A stretch of 64,000 bases of DNA from Stenocarpella maydis (GCA_002270565.1 NQMI01000016.1:544432-608431); one strand, 5' to 3'; positions 24,344 through 36,137 are shown, counted from the first letter of the stretch. Notes: a model not told the origin generated them from the sequence alone. Numbers and translations: made by a program.

Positions 24344-25157
24344 GCTGCTGCTGTTGGCGATAGTCATTTCTTTTTTTTTTTTTTTTCCCTCTCCCCTTTT
24401 AGGGCATGACTGAGGCGGGGGTGCTTGCATAGCTTACGATGGTTCTGTGTAATGAATGAGGATAAGTGGTGATGAGATAATAATGGCTCTTAGACTAGTG
24501 ATTCTGTGGGTCCAGCATTGATAAGGATGACATGGGACAAGCCGTTTTCCGTTTGATGGGTTGGGGGCGGGCGCCGGCGTTGGCCGTGTTTTGCGGGATT
24601 GCTAAGCTGGAGCACATGTATTTATTAGACAGGTATGATCCTGACTGAGGTCGGAAATAAAATAGAGAGCCGTCTTAGACAAGTCACATGTTACCAAGAT
24701 GTCACATTGCTGAGACGGGGTTGAGCATCACGCTACCTAGCCTCTTTGTGTTCCCGACACCCGGACTAGTTGGCGGGCATCTTTTGTTGATACGAGACGA
24801 GACGAGCAAAAGACGTCAAGTGCTGGAGGGGCGATAAGATAGGGCCGTGTCAGCTTGCTTGGCTCGACAAGAGAAGCAAAAGGGGACCGGCTGCAACGGC
24901 AAGCTGTCAGTTAGATCCCCCGCAGCCGCTGTGCGCACAACTCTTGCAAGACAAAGGCAAGGCAAGGCAACGCAACGCAACCAACGCTGTGCCGACTGAC
25001 TGCAGACTGACTGCATCGTGCCGAACCAAAGAAAACACCCACCCACCCACTCACCCACACACACACACCTCCCAAACTCAACCTGGGAACCCCTGATTAC
25101 CTACCTAGGCAGACTTACACGCACTCCCTCGCTCTCTCACACGCTCACTCGCTCAAT
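24344..25157. other. FAS1 3' flank and guanine deaminase promoter
   Basis: No gene is seen. An 18-bp T run lies just past the FAS1 stop. Upstream of the next gene are C/A-rich simple repeats (CACCCACCCACCC and a CA tract near 25,040-25,070) and a pyrimidine-rich leader up to the ATG. Confidence 0.5.
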
Positions 25158-26642
25158 ATGGGCGCTACTGCACCCCCTCCCAACCAGGTCTTCATAGGGA
25201 CGTTCATCCACTCAAAGGCCCTCGATGAGCTGGAATATATGCACAACACGGCCGTGTTTGTCGAGGGCCCGTCGGGGACGATCGTCGCAATCCAGAGGGA
25301 CTGTGACCACACGCGGACGCTGGACGAGACGTTTAACAGGCTAGGGTGGAGCGCGGCCGAGTGCAGGATCTACGACTCGACGTCGCCGACGCGGAGCAAC
25401 AGCACCGCCGGCGCCAGCAGCACGCTAAAGTCAGCGACGACGCCGCCCCCGCCGGTGAGGTTCTTCTTCCCGGGCTTCATAGACACGCACATCCACGCCT
25501 CGCAGTACCCCAACGCGGGCATCTTTGGCAAGTCGACCCTCCTCGACTGGCTCAACACGTACACGTTCCCGCTCGAGGCCTCGCTGGGCAAGGACCACCA
25601 AAAGGCCCGCCGCGTCTACAGCCGCGCCGTGTCGCGGACCCTCGCGCACGGGACGACGTGCGCGGCCTACTTCGCCACCGTGGACGTGGGCGCGACGAAC
25701 CTCCTCGCGGACATCTGCCTGGCCCGGGGCCAGCGCGCGCTGGTGGGGCGGGTGTGCATGGACGAGGCGAGGACCTGCCCCGGGTGGTACCGCGACGCGG
25801 ACGCCGCCGAGGGCCTGCGCCGGACGCGGGCCTGCGTCGAGCACGCGCGGGCCATCGACCCGCGGGGGGAGCTGGTGCGGCCCGTGGTGACGCCGCGCTT
25901 CGCGCCGAGCTGCACGGCCGGGAGCATGGCGCTGCTGGGGCGGCTCGCGAGGGACGAGGGCCTGGCGGTGCAGACGCACGTGAGCGAGAACAGGGGCGAG
26001 GTGGAGCTCGTGGCCGACATGTTCCCGGCCGAGGCGGCGGGCGGGCGGGGGTACGCGGGCGTGTACGACGCCTTCGGCTTGCTGGGGAGCCGCACCGTCC
26101 TCGCGCACGGCGTGCACCTCACCGAGGCGGAGGCGGCGCTCGTGGCGGCGCGGGGCGCAAAGGTGAGCCACTGCCCGTGCAGCAACAGCGCCATCACGTC
26201 CGGGGCGGCGCGCGTGCGGTGGCTGCTGGGCCGGGGCGTGACGGTCGGGCTGGGGACGGACGTCAGCGGCGGGTACAGCCCCAGCGTGCTGGACGCGGCG
26301 AGGCAGGCCGTGCTGGTGTCGCGGCACGTCGCCATGGGCGGCGGCGGCGACGGGGACAAGCTGGGCGTGGAGGAGGTGCTGCACCTCGCCACCAGGGGCG
26401 GGGCGCGGTGCGTGGGCCTCGAGGCGGCCGTGGGCGGGTTCGAGGTCGGCATGCAGTGGGACGCGCAGCTCGTCGCGCTGGGGAGGGTCGGCGAGGACGG
26501 GGAGGGCGCCGGCGAGGGAAACGTGGACGTGTTCGGGTGGGAGAGCTGGGAGGAGATGGTGGCCAAGTGGCTGTTCAACGGGGACGACCGGAACACGACA
26601 AAGGTCTGGGTCAGGGGGAGGCTGGTGCATGAGCGGAGGTGA
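25158..26642 (+). CDS. Guanine deaminase
   Basis: A single-exon 494-aa frame of very high GC. It belongs to the amidohydrolase superfamily. The metal-binding HxH is His111/His113 in PGFIDTHIHASQYPN, followed by the guanine-deaminase pattern GKSTLLDWLNTYTFPLE. Further ligand positions are His274 (QTHVSEN), His317 (LAHGVHL) and Asp368 (GLGTDVSGG). SHCPCSNSAI between them is also typical. Family knowledge: a zinc enzyme that converts guanine to xanthine plus ammonia in purine salvage and catabolism, cytosolic. An insert of Ser/Thr/Ala between residues 75 and 95 is unusual but lies outside the barrel core. The start ATG is the first in frame and directly precedes a fitting N-terminal beta region. 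It is convergent with the bZIP gene downstream and has no operon-like partner. Confidence 0.93.
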   Translation: MGATAPPPNQVFIGTFIHSKALDELEYMHNTAVFVEGPSGTIVAIQRDCDHTRTLDETFNRLGWSAAECRIYDSTSPTRSNSTAGASSTLKSATTPPPPVRFFFPGFIDTHIHASQYPNAGIFGKSTLLDWLNTYTFPLEASLGKDHQKARRVYSRAVSRTLAHGTTCAAYFATVDVGATNLLADICLARGQRALVGRVCMDEARTCPGWYRDADAAEGLRRTRACVEHARAIDPRGELVRPVVTPRFAPSCTAGSMALLGRLARDEGLAVQTHVSENRGEVELVADMFPAEAAGGRGYAGVYDAFGLLGSRTVLAHGVHLTEAEAALVAARGAKVSHCPCSNSAITSGAARVRWLLGRGVTVGLGTDVSGGYSPSVLDAARQAVLVSRHVAMGGGGDGDKLGVEEVLHLATRGGARCVGLEAAVGGFEVGMQWDAQLVALGRVGEDGEGAGEGNVDVFGWESWEEMVAKWLFNGDDRNTTKVWVRGRLVHERR

Positions 26643-27750
26643 GGGAGGGGCGGGGGGTTTAGTATATAGGCTGGTCATATCCTCAAGACCTGGTCCGTTG
26701 AGTGCGATTTAGAGGAACTAGAAGGGCGGTGTTCCTGTATCTCTGTGCTTGGTATTATAGAGGCAGGCTGCGGACATCTTGGATTTCCTCTGACGGGGTG
26801 AGTCCGGCAATGGTGGGGAGATACACCAAGACTCAATGATGCTGCAAAGCAATATCTTTTGCTGCTTCTAGAAAATTAGACATCGTTTTGGGAGGTATTA
26901 TCCTATGGCTCTCTCTCTTTCTCTCCACCCCCCTATTGGTTATTTGAAAGCTTATGGCATATGGAGCCACGTATTTAGAGTATTTCATTCCAGCGGGTTA
27001 TGCGGACAAGGAATTGTGGTAAATGCATGAGAGATGGTGCCAAATTTAAAGCCAGCACACACTTGGAACAATCTGGCATGTTTACTCTGCTAGTTCCTGG
27101 CGGGTATTGAATGTGTCCTTGTCTGGCTTCTTCCGCAAGAATAATGGGAAAACACCTGCACCGTCACGCCGGGGAGGCTAGCACACGAGCAACTCTGGAA
27201 AGAATCCAACATGAGGAAGCACAATTACCATAATAATATTACGTTAGGAAGAGATGGCCCAGGGGCTCTAGTGGTGAATGCACCCTTCTCCCACCTGCCA
27301 CACTCGCTACCTAGGTATCTTTTTTGTGTCGTTTTCTGTTTCTCCTCCACATCAAACACATCGCAATCTTTGCGCCTGGGTATCGCTAGGTCCTGTGCGC
27401 CTGTAGATGCCCCCTGGAGCCATTTGGAACTAAGCCTGCGTCTCCCATAACTTAATGCCAGACTTTATGTAGATAGAGACCCCCTTCGCCTTGCGCTGTG
27501 CTCGAATCCCAATCATCTTGCCTGCCGCAGCGCCATGCCATGAGAAGTCATATAGACCTTTGCTGAACCCCCCNGAAAAAAAAAGAAATCCTCAACAATC
27601 TCGTCCCACCGCAAGCAATATTTCCATATTCCCGCATTCCCATCAATAGCTTCAAATCTCGGCATCGAGATAGCAGCGTAACACCATCACCACAGTCTCC
27701 CCCCGGTATCCTTAGCACTTGAGGCCCGCCGGCCCGCCAGAAGGCAATCC
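26643..27750. other. Convergent intergenic region
   Basis: It lies between the 3' ends of guanine deaminase and the bZIP-like gene. No gene is seen. An ambiguous base (N) at 27574 lies in a C/A homopolymer junction. Confidence 0.5.
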
Positions 27751-29592
27751 TCAGAAACCCCCGATGAAGGCATCGAAGCTGTCGTTATCCCTGTCATGGT
27801 CGTAGCTGAAGGGCTGGTTGAAGTCAAACTCGGGTTTGACTGGAGATGCTCCGGACGAATGCCGATCCGCCACCTGTCCCTGCCCCTGATCCTGCCCCTG
27901 ATCCTGGCCCTGCTGCTGCTGCTGCTGTTGTTGGCCCTGCTGGCCCCCCCGGCTCCGAGCCCTCGCCCGGGCGGAGCCGGTGCCCTCTGCCGAGGGCGTG
28001 CCAGAGGCCCCGGCGGCGGCGGCGGCGGCGGCACCGCCCTGGCCGGCCGGCGACGACAGCATCATCTCCCCGTACTCCTCCCAGCTGAACTCGTGGTCGG
28101 GGCACCCGTACTCGAGCGCCTTGGCCTTCCAGTACCTTGTCTCGGCGTCCTTGCGCTGCCGCGAGCGCCGCGCGGCCTGGTTGTTGCGGACCTGGCCGCG
28201 GCGCCGCACGTAGGCGTCGCAGTGCCGCCAGACCGCCCGCGCGTCCACCGTGTTGTACGGGCTGCCCTCCGCGACGGGGACGGGGCCCTCCAGCCCCCCC
28301 TGCAGCTTCGCGAGCTCGTAGCAGTGCTCGCGGATGTCCTTGATCTCGGTGCTGGACAGGTACTTGAGGAGTGTCGGCTCGGTGAGGAAGACGTGCCAGT
28401 GGTTGATGCCGTAGGGCCGCCACTCCGGGTCGGGGTGCCGGACGGGGCCGGCCTCTTGGATGCGGTTGGGGGCCACGTGGGCCGCGTAGCCCGAGGGCTG
28501 GGGCGCCGAGGTCGTCCTGCCGCTGCTGCTGCCGCCGCCGCCCTGCCCCGGCGTGTTGGGGGAGTTGTTTGCCGGGCTGCTGGTGTTGTTGCCGGTGGCG
28601 GGCGACATGTCCGTCAGGGCGGCGGATGCCTGCCTCTTCCGGGGCCGGGTTGGGGTGCCCTCGCCCCGCCCGCGGCGAGCGGCGGGCTCGGCCTCGCTGT
28701 CCTCAGCAAAGCTCTCGTATTGCCCGGGGGAGATGAAGCCCGGGGCGTTGAGGAGGTTGCGGTCCTCGAACTTCACGCTACTGTATGCCTGGCGCCGTGG
28801 GGTCTGCGGCAGGCTTCCAGCCACGCCAGGATAGGAGTTGTAGCTCCCCATGTCGTAGGAGCCCGGACCGAGGCTGGCGTTTGGGGAGCTTCCGTAGAAG
28901 CCCATCGTGCTGGGGCTGCTGTTGAGGTAGTCCATGCCTGCCAGGTCGATTCCAAAACCCTGGGCCTGGTCTGGCAGCTGGCCTGGGTTGCCTGCCTGGT
29001 TACTGAGTGCTCGTGATATAGCCTGAGCCCTGTTGTTGGAGGCCTGTCGTGTTGGACGCGATTGTTGTTTGGTAACGCCTGCGCCGGTGCCAGAGGCACC
29101 ACGGTTAGGCGCGTTGCCGGAGGAAGAGGACTTGTTGCGCGGCATCGTGTTGGCGTCGTGGTGTCTGGGAGCAAATTGTCCGGCAGCGTAATCTTTTTCT
29201 CTGGCAAAGTGTTGTCCGACTGGGAGCAGCTGTTCGTGGGACAAGGGGTCTTGAGGATTGAACGGGATACTACCGACGCTGTTCAGGTGGGGGAATGGGA
29301 ACAAGTCTTCGTTGTGGCCTGGAAATATATCCTCGAGGCCGGGAAACTGGGCACCGGAGAAGGACTCGCCGGCCTCGTGAGTCACTGGGAGGCGGTGAGA
29401 AGGCGAGGGCGTTAGAAGTCCACGACCTGAGATGAAAGTTGAGGTCAGCAACCTGCTAGCGTACAGAGTGTAGCCGGGGTTGAATGAGAGGGACAGCCAG
29501 GATGATAATTTGGGAAACAAAAAGCAGGGGTTAAGCTTGGGGGAATTGTGAGCGAGACTGGGCGAGTGGCCCTGGTACGTACTCCTGAACAT
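27751..29592 (-). CDS. bZIP-like transcription factor
   Basis: The coding frame is secure from about 29145 down to 27751. It has a Ser/Asn/Pro-rich N-terminal half, a conserved block (GINHWHVFLTEPTLLKYLS), then a basic region (RGQVRNNQAARRSRQRKD) matching the bZIP DNA-contact signature N-x(2)-AA-x-RSR. A regular leucine heptad does not follow; the next residues are aromatic and Cys-containing. The C-terminus has poly-Ala, a Gln/Gly/Asp-rich run and an acidic end that could be an activation region. Start: I prefer ATG 29592 with a 198-bp intron 29582-29385 (GAGTACGT donor, TTCTAAC branch, CCCAG acceptor), which joins in frame and gives 547 aa with an acidic N-terminus. The alternative is ATG 29145 (MPRNKSS), or no intron. 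Nuclear regulator by family; targets unknown. Confidence 0.75.
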   Translation of the reverse strand: MFRSTYQGHSPSLAHNSPKLNPCFLFPKLSSWLSLSFNPGYTLYASRLLTSTFISGRGLLTPSPSHRLPVTHEAGESFSGAQFPGLEDIFPGHNEDLFPFPHLNSVGSIPFNPQDPLSHEQLLPVGQHFAREKDYAAGQFAPRHHDANTMPRNKSSSSGNAPNRGASGTGAGVTKQQSRPTRQASNNRAQAISRALSNQAGNPGQLPDQAQGFGIDLAGMDYLNSSPSTMGFYGSSPNASLGPGSYDMGSYNSYPGVAGSLPQTPRRQAYSSVKFEDRNLLNAPGFISPGQYESFAEDSEAEPAARRGRGEGTPTRPRKRQASAALTDMSPATGNNTSSPANNSPNTPGQGGGGSSSGRTTSAPQPSGYAAHVAPNRIQEAGPVRHPDPEWRPYGINHWHVFLTEPTLLKYLSSTEIKDIREHCYELAKLQGGLEGPVPVAEGSPYNTVDARAVWRHCDAYVRRRGQVRNNQAARRSRQRKDAETRYWKAKALEYGCPDHEFSWEEYGEMMLSSPAGQGGAAAAAAAGASGTPSAEGTGSARARARSRGGQQGQQQQQQQQGQDQGQDQGQGQVADRHSSGASPVKPEFDFNQPFSYDHDRDNDSFDAFIGGF

Positions 29593-30740
29593 GACACCAG
29601 CGGGAGTTATGGGCAAGACTGGACAAGTAAGCGGCCTTGGGTACCGACTCCTGACCACCAGGCGAAGGGAGGATGTTTGTTGTCTAGGGTTCAGCAAAGC
29701 TAATAGCGCGATAGCTAGCGATGTGTAGCAAATGCCTGTTCCTCAGGTGTTGTGTAGGTCTTTTGGATTGGTGGGTTGCTCGTTAGAAGTCTGGGCTGTT
29801 TAAATAGCTGGTGGGATGTTGTGGTTTGGAGGACTTCTCACATTAGCTGTGACTGGACACAATACTGCACAGGTTATCGGGCCATTTGCTGGTTCCCAGA
29901 AGGTTTGGTGAACCTTCGAGTGTTCAGACGGTACGAGATAGCATGTGATGAACTCCTGGGGCAGGCATATGACAGCGAGTCAACCTAGAATAAAAGACAA
30001 CCACAATAACGTGATATAGATGCCCGAGGCTTGTTTCAAGGATAGGATGTGCCATATACGGAGGAACAATCAGGCCCAGCGCCCTTAACACGCTTGGAGG
30101 CCCGATTGCCACAATGGTCAAACGAACTTCAAGTCCGGCGTGAAATAAGAATAAGAAGATAGCCATCAGACTTGTTGTTCAAGTGTTGGCCGGAGAGCCG
30201 GCGCAAACATTTGATACGACCATGAGACAGCCCTCCCTCGTAATAACCTCCCACACGGGGTCGCCCGGTCGCGGCTTGCAAGGACCTAACTTGGACCAAC
30301 GCTTTTGATAGTGAAACAAACAGTCTCAGAGGTTGTTTGAATGTTGTTGCTGAGGCAAATTCAAAAGCGACCAAGAACCAGGAGGGGGGGGGGTCCACAA
30401 CGAGACTGCTTTCTGGATCCAGCGCCTGCCGGCAGAGATATCTAAAAGCTGCTGATGGATGCCTTAGGAACAAGGGAACAATGAATGGTAGATAGGATGT
30501 ACTTCCCATGACTCCATACAACAGCCGGCGTTGTTGGTCAGAACAGTATAGAAGAGAACCGTGGAAGTGTTGGTAGAACAGAAATGATTCTGGTCACAAA
30601 ATGACAGGCTTGGTAGGAAGATGGGAGTGTTCTCGTGTGCATTAGAAATATGGGCGTTTACAAGAACAGGAACACTCAATATATCAAGGGGTACAACAAA
30701 GATTTACATAGAATGACTTGGCAGGCATCTATCCATCACC
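29593..30740. other. Upstream of bZIP gene, downstream of GPI gene
   Basis: It contains the bZIP promoter and the 3' flank of the GPI protein gene. A run of ten G follows at about 30,385-30,395. No supported gene. Confidence 0.45.
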
Positions 30741-31663
30741 TCACATGAACAACATGGCCGCATTAAAAAACAGTCCGACACTAAAGACAGCGATTGTCAA
30801 GCTGGCGTGTGATGCAGCATTGGTGGGAGAGGGTGTTGGGCTACTAGTTGTCCCGGTTCCAGTTGAATTATCACCACCAGACTCAGTCCCACTCGGCTTT
30901 GAGGATGGCCTAAGTGTCCCCTCCTTGAAGGTGTCTGGCCGGAGGCAATTTAAGTAGGTCTCGGAGGTCCACGTGGATCCGTTCTCTACAATGGATGTAA
31001 TGAAGACGGGCCAAATATTGGTCACGGCAGCCATCCAAGGCGTCTGATTCCCCGGAGCCGCAGGGCTTGTGCCGTGCTGGTAGAGGGTCTGCTCGGACTG
31101 GGGTTGGATAGCTTTTATCTTATCAGCGGCGACGTACTGCCCCAGGTCGGTATATACTTGTCTAGCTGCTACTCACAAAAACTCGACCCGCTCATATCGC
31201 CAAACTGTTCTCTGCAGCTCTGCGATATTATTTGCGGCAGACTAGGGCAGCCCCCCTCGTTCGTCAACATTTGGCCACAGCCAGAACCATCCTGCGAGTC
31301 AAGATCAATTGACGAAGCGCTGATGTTGGCTGACAGGCCATGGTAGATGGCGACACATGTTGTCTGGTTGGTGGCAGGCGAGTCAATCCCGAGAGAGATG
31401 ACAGAGGTCATGGTGCTGTTGTCCCCTGATTCCGCATCCGGAATGGGGACATCGGCCTTGACCGCAATACTCAGAGAGTAGCCTTCAAACGTTATGGTCC
31501 CCGTGGCATTGGCCCTGTCGCCATCGGCATATTCGGAGGTTGGGATGTCGAACAGCCCGAGAGGAGCCTCGCCGGTGATGAATTGTTCTCCAGATTGACA
31601 ATAGCCACGAGGTGCCGCTGCCAATATGGCCCCAACTGAGAAAAGCGAAAATAGGGACGCCAT
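30741..31663 (-). CDS. GPI-anchored secreted glycoprotein
   Basis: Exon 1 is 31663-31177 and exon 2 probably 31111-30741 (285 aa). An N-terminal signal peptide (MASLFSLFSVGAILAAAPRG) is followed by an extracellular region with many Asn-X-Ser/Thr sites and paired cysteines (TTCVAIYHGL, SGCGQML, GGCPSL, QSCREQ). A Ser/Thr/Pro-rich stalk and a hydrophobic C-terminus (SLTIAVFSVGLFFNAAMLF) are typical of GPI attachment. The GTGAGT donor at 31176 is clear. The acceptor is less so: AAAAG ending at 31112 keeps the frame and gives a 64-bp intron, while the nearby GGGGCAG does not keep frame. I do not recognise a named family; a wall or plasma-membrane protein is likely. It is divergent from CTF18. Confidence 0.72.
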
Positions 31664-32624
31664 GGCTCAAGTGCTGCTGGTCTCAGTTCCCCAAGTTGTA
31701 ATTCAGTGAGGTCTCCGGGGTGATGCTGTCTTCCGAATGAGGCCTAAACTCGAGTTCGATCCTGGTGTCCGTGGTGCATGTAAATGGAAGCTAATCCGAA
31801 GAAATTGATGTCGGTGAAGGCACGGTGTTTTTATGAAGTCATCCGTGACTGGAACGAAGGGATTCCGAGGAAGCGGCCGCATGCTCCGACTCTAACCTGG
31901 AGGATCGGACTAATATGGCGGTGCTCAACTAAAGTGGCTGGGCGAATCCTTCGCATCAGATCGGGGCGGCGGCTTCTTGGCAGACCTGGAGCCTGGAAGG
32001 AGGAGGCTGTTCATGTCGACTGTGCCACGTAGGGCGGCTGATCAGCTTGCGCCACAGGTAGCTGGAAATCTGGATGCTGGAAAATTGAGATTTGGTTCCC
32101 ATAATGTGGGCTTCACCTCGCGATGCTGATGCTCAATTGTCCCAAGAGATGTATCAACAGTTGACCTAGACAAAAGCCATTTGACCGAAGATGGAAATGC
32201 GGATCTGGGACTCCAAATGTGAGGAGGTGTGAGCCAAATTAAGCCTCGGATATCCAATCCAAGACTCGAGTATTCAACAAAGCCTGGCAGGCATGATAAT
32301 TTGGTGATGCGGCTTGTATTTCTTTGACGGAAACACTCCCTCAAGAGCCATGATGTCAATAGGGTTAGGGTAGCAGCTGAGGGTGGGGGTCGCCGGGGGG
32401 TGTGCCGTGGATTCAGGGTGGGTCGCGTCGCCAAACATTTTAGAGCACTTGAGTAGGGGTCGACGCGTCCACTGTAAGTACAGGCCCGACGCGTCTATCC
32501 ACACCACTCTGGTCTTCGACGAGAGCCACGACTTGGGCTGCGCGCACACATATTTGGTGTTGAATACAGTCTCTATGCTAATTGACGATCCAAGGAGCAC
32601 ACACAAGCCATTGCATCCGTGAGA
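31664..32624. promoter_or_regulatory. Divergent intergenic region, GPI gene and CTF18
   Basis: 961 bp between two divergent start codons, holding both promoters. No further gene or clear factor site was identified. Confidence 0.5.
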
Positions 32625-35600
32625 ATGGCCGCACCGTCCTCTCCAATCGCATACCCCCCGAGCTCATCGCCTGTGGTTCCTCCAAAGCGACCTTTTCGAG
32701 ATGGGTACCAGCAGCCGCCAACAAGACCCAAGGCTAGGGGAGGTTTTATTATGGAGGAGTCGGACGATGACGAAGAAATCCCTGAGGGGCCAAGCCCAAA
32801 ACGCATCATGCTCAGCGATCCAAGGGCAGGTTCAGGCTTGACAGCCAGCGTCACGGAAATAGAGAACCCCTCTACTCCGGTGGGGAGGCCAGCTGGAGCC
32901 CACCGGGATCCGGTGCATATAACAGACGCGCAACCAAGGGACGCGATTGCTGTGGACGATGAGGAAGAAGCTCGTTACGCTCGTCTATTCAGCCGAAACG
33001 AGACATCAACAGAGACACGCATACAGACACGGATTGGGAGGGATGGCTATGCCTTTATCACTTGCTCTGGCAAGTCTGATGGTGTCCTGAAGCGCACGAC
33101 GGCGGCCAGCATTGCCTACAAAGACATGGTAGCCGAGCGATCGAGGACAAAAGAAGGTCGGGCGAAGCGTGCATACTTCGGAATCGACATCCACCAACTC
33201 ATGGGAGATGCGACCAAGGAACTCGCAGCTGCCAAGACCAATACGAATCGCCATCAGAGCCAAACTACGCCTTTCATACAATCTGTGGAGGACCGATCCG
33301 CAAATCTCAGGAAGCCCAAGAAGACAATGCTATGGACAGAAAAATACCGTGCTCGGAACTTTGTGGATCTCGTGGGGGACGACATGACCAACAGGCAGGT
33401 ACTCCGATGGCTCAAACGTTGGGACACGATTGTCTTCCCGCACTCGTCTCGGCCCAAGCCTGCCGCTGCGAGGAAACAGGGGGTACAGCAGCAGGATGAG
33501 GAGGAGAAACCCCATAGGAAAATTCTTATGCTCACTGGACCGCCTGGTCTGGGCAAGACAACACTTGCACACGTCTGCGCGCGACAAGCTGGGTATGAGG
33601 TAATCGAGATCAACGCAAGCGATGACCGAAGTCGAGACGTTGTCAAGGGGCGGATCAGGACCAGCTTGGGCACAGAGAGTGTGAAGACGGTCGAGCATGC
33701 GAAGCCGAAACCCGGCGCCAAAGTCAAGGTTGCCCGCCCTGCTTGTGTCGTGGTGGATGAGGTGGACGGGGCCACAACCGGCTCCGGTGCCTCGGGAGAG
33801 GGAGGGTTCGTCAAGGCTCTGATCGACCTGGTCATGACGGATCAAAAGAACAGTTCGGGGGCCGCAGGTGCAGCAGCGTCACGGAAGAAAAAGAAAGGCG
33901 ATGACTTCCGCCAAATGAGGCCCCTGATCCTCATCTGCAACGATATATATCACCCGTCCCTGAGGCCACTCCGCCAATCGGGTCTTGCGGAAATAATCCG
34001 CATTGGAAAGCCATCCGTTGATGCCGTCGTGGGTCGACTGAAGGCCGTCTTTGAGAAAGAAGGAATCGCCTGCGAGAAGGACGCCGCGCGGAAGCTTTGC
34101 GAGTCAGCATGGGGTATGGCGAACGCACTCGATGCCAAGAAGGGTGCCGAGAGTGCCGCAGAAGGCGACCTCAGAGGTGTGATGGTCGTGGGGGAATGGG
34201 TTGCTGGTAGACTCCGGGCACAAGAGTCGAAAGGCCCGATCCAGCTCACACGCCAGTGGGTCGACAAGAACATTGTGCAAGACTTGCAACACGGCGGTGG
34301 TGGGGCTCGTGGGCTCGGCCGCGGAGGTGTCAAGGAGATTGTCAGTCGTGTTTTCCAAGACGGCGCTGGATTTCCGCGGCAGGCCGACGTGAGCTCGAAC
34401 AAGAAGACACGGCACGAACAGCCACAGACCCAGCTGGGCTTCACGGAGCATGTGAAGAAGCATGCTATCGAACGGCTGCGTGAGATGGTCGACACGAGCG
34501 GCGAGGTGGACCGCATCCTGACCGACGTCTTCTCCGAGTACCCTAACCGCGACTTCAACGACGACTCCTACCTCTCCAAACCAACCGAAGCCTACGAGTG
34601 GCTCAGCTTCCACGATGACTGCTCCTCACGACTTTACGCGAGTCAGGAGTGGGAACTTGCGCCGTATCTAAGCCAGCCTGTATTGGCGTGCCACCACCTC
34701 TTCGCTAGCCCGCACCGACCACAGGCCAACATGGGTTATGACAAGCAGTGGAGGACAGCGGAAGGTGATCCCGGCGCGGATGAAGCACCATTGCCCTTCA
34801 CGGGTCCCCGTGCTGATTATACTGCGCACGAGACAATCAAGCAGAACCGGGCATTGTTGCAGGGACTGCAGGGCCAACTACCGCCCACGCTGATGCGGGC
34901 TTTCAGGAGCCCAGAGGACATCGCCACTGATTTCTTGCCGTACCTGGTCCGCTTGGTCTCCCCAGATGTCAAACCCGTCGTCGTGGGTGGAAGTAGCGAC
35001 AAAGGCGCGATGGCCAGCGTGCGACGAGAGTCCGAAAAGAACATGGTCAGGAGGGGAGCCGCGGTGCTAGCCGAAGTGGGCATCACCCTGGTGAAGGGCA
35101 AGATCGAGGATTCCAACCCGTCAATGGCGGGCCGGGCGCAGTGGGTGTACCGTATGGACCCGTAAGTTGAACTATCCCGATTTGCCCGCAAATCTGTGCT
35201 GATCCACCTGCAGTGACCTCGACATGCTCTCCACCTTCGAGACAGCAGGGGCACACGTGCTGGCAACACAAATACCAGTCCGCTACGCGGTCCGCCAAGT
35301 CCTCGATCAGGAACTGCAAAAGACGATCGTGCAGCGCGAGACGGCCGCCCGCCAGGCACGCTTTACGGCCGGCATGCGCACCACCGCCGCCGCCGCCGCC
35401 GAGCCGGAGCAGCATGATATGCTTCCTCGTGACGACAAGGAGAACGCCACCGTTGCGGGACGGAAGGCACTCCCGATCATGCCTACGATCGTCAAGAAGG
35501 ACTTCTTCGGGCGGGTGATCCTGGAGAAGCCGCTGCACGAGATTGATGGGAACGGCGGGGCCCAGAAAAAAAAAGGGCAGGTTGCTGACAAGGAGGAGAA

Positions 35601-35685
35601 TAAGGTCTGGGTTACGTATCATGAGGGCTTGAATAATGCCGTGAGGAAGCCTATCACCTTGGAGGATTTCTTGAAGGACTTCTGA
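32625..35685 (+). CDS. CTF18: Chromosome cohesion clamp-loader subunit
   Basis: Exons 32625-35161 and 35214-35685 (52-bp intron, GTAAGT...CTGCAG, CTGAT branch) encode 1002 aa. An N-terminal disordered acidic region (about 1-230) precedes MLWTEKYRARNF, which opens the AAA+ clamp-loader core. Walker A is GPPGLGKT at 305-312 and Walker B is VVVDEVD with Asp378/Glu379. ILICND is sensor 1. A helical collar follows, and the small second exon carries the C-terminal segment that in the family joins Dcc1/Ctf8 (EKPLHEIDG region). Family role: the large subunit of the alternative RFC-Ctf18 complex, which loads PCNA at forks and supports sister-chromatid cohesion, in the nucleus. Length fits fungal CTF18. 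The ATG at 32625 is the first in frame. Confidence 0.93.
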
Positions 35686-36137
35686 AGTGTCATTGCAGGC
35701 GGTGTTGGGGTACTTGCTTTGAGCCTTGGAGATAATGAATGCATGATGTGGTGTCAGCGAGTTTGTCTTGGCCTTTTAGGTGCATGCCGCTGTAGATGGC
35801 CTGCAAATTACAATGGCGCGTTGTCTTGTCTTGTAACCTCAAGGCAAATCATAGACTGCGTTTATTATATATTCTTCATCTGAGTCATATTCGGAATTGC
35901 ATTACAAATATTTGTTTAAGAAACGCTCGTGATCTAAGTTGTCTGGCAAGCTAGTTTACGTGCACCGAGTCTAGTTAATAAGCGGGTCTTTGCCCAGCTG
36001 GACGAAGGATTCACGCAAACACAAATGACCACTATACATTATCTGGACTTTCTTCTGCTCCGTAACATACAAACCCAGCGACTTCTAACTCTCAAAATCC
36101 ACCTGGCAACGCCCGCACCGCCTGCCTCGGGATCCTC
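35686..36137. other. CTF18 3' flank
   Basis: AT-rich intergenic sequence. Nothing else is recognised. Confidence 0.5.

Noticed and set aside
2439..25157. A secondary-metabolite cluster built from the MFS gene and FAS pair
   Set aside because: FAS1/FAS2 have the features of the primary synthase and no PKS, NRPS, P450 or cluster regulator is present.
25346..26632. Long Arg/Gly-rich plus frame and a 415-codon minus frame over guanine deaminase
   Set aside because: GC-driven shadows of a high-GC gene; the real frame carries the catalytic residues.
27796..29016. 406-codon plus frame opposite the bZIP gene
   Set aside because: Shadow frame, Leu/Ala/Gly-rich, no domain, no promoter.
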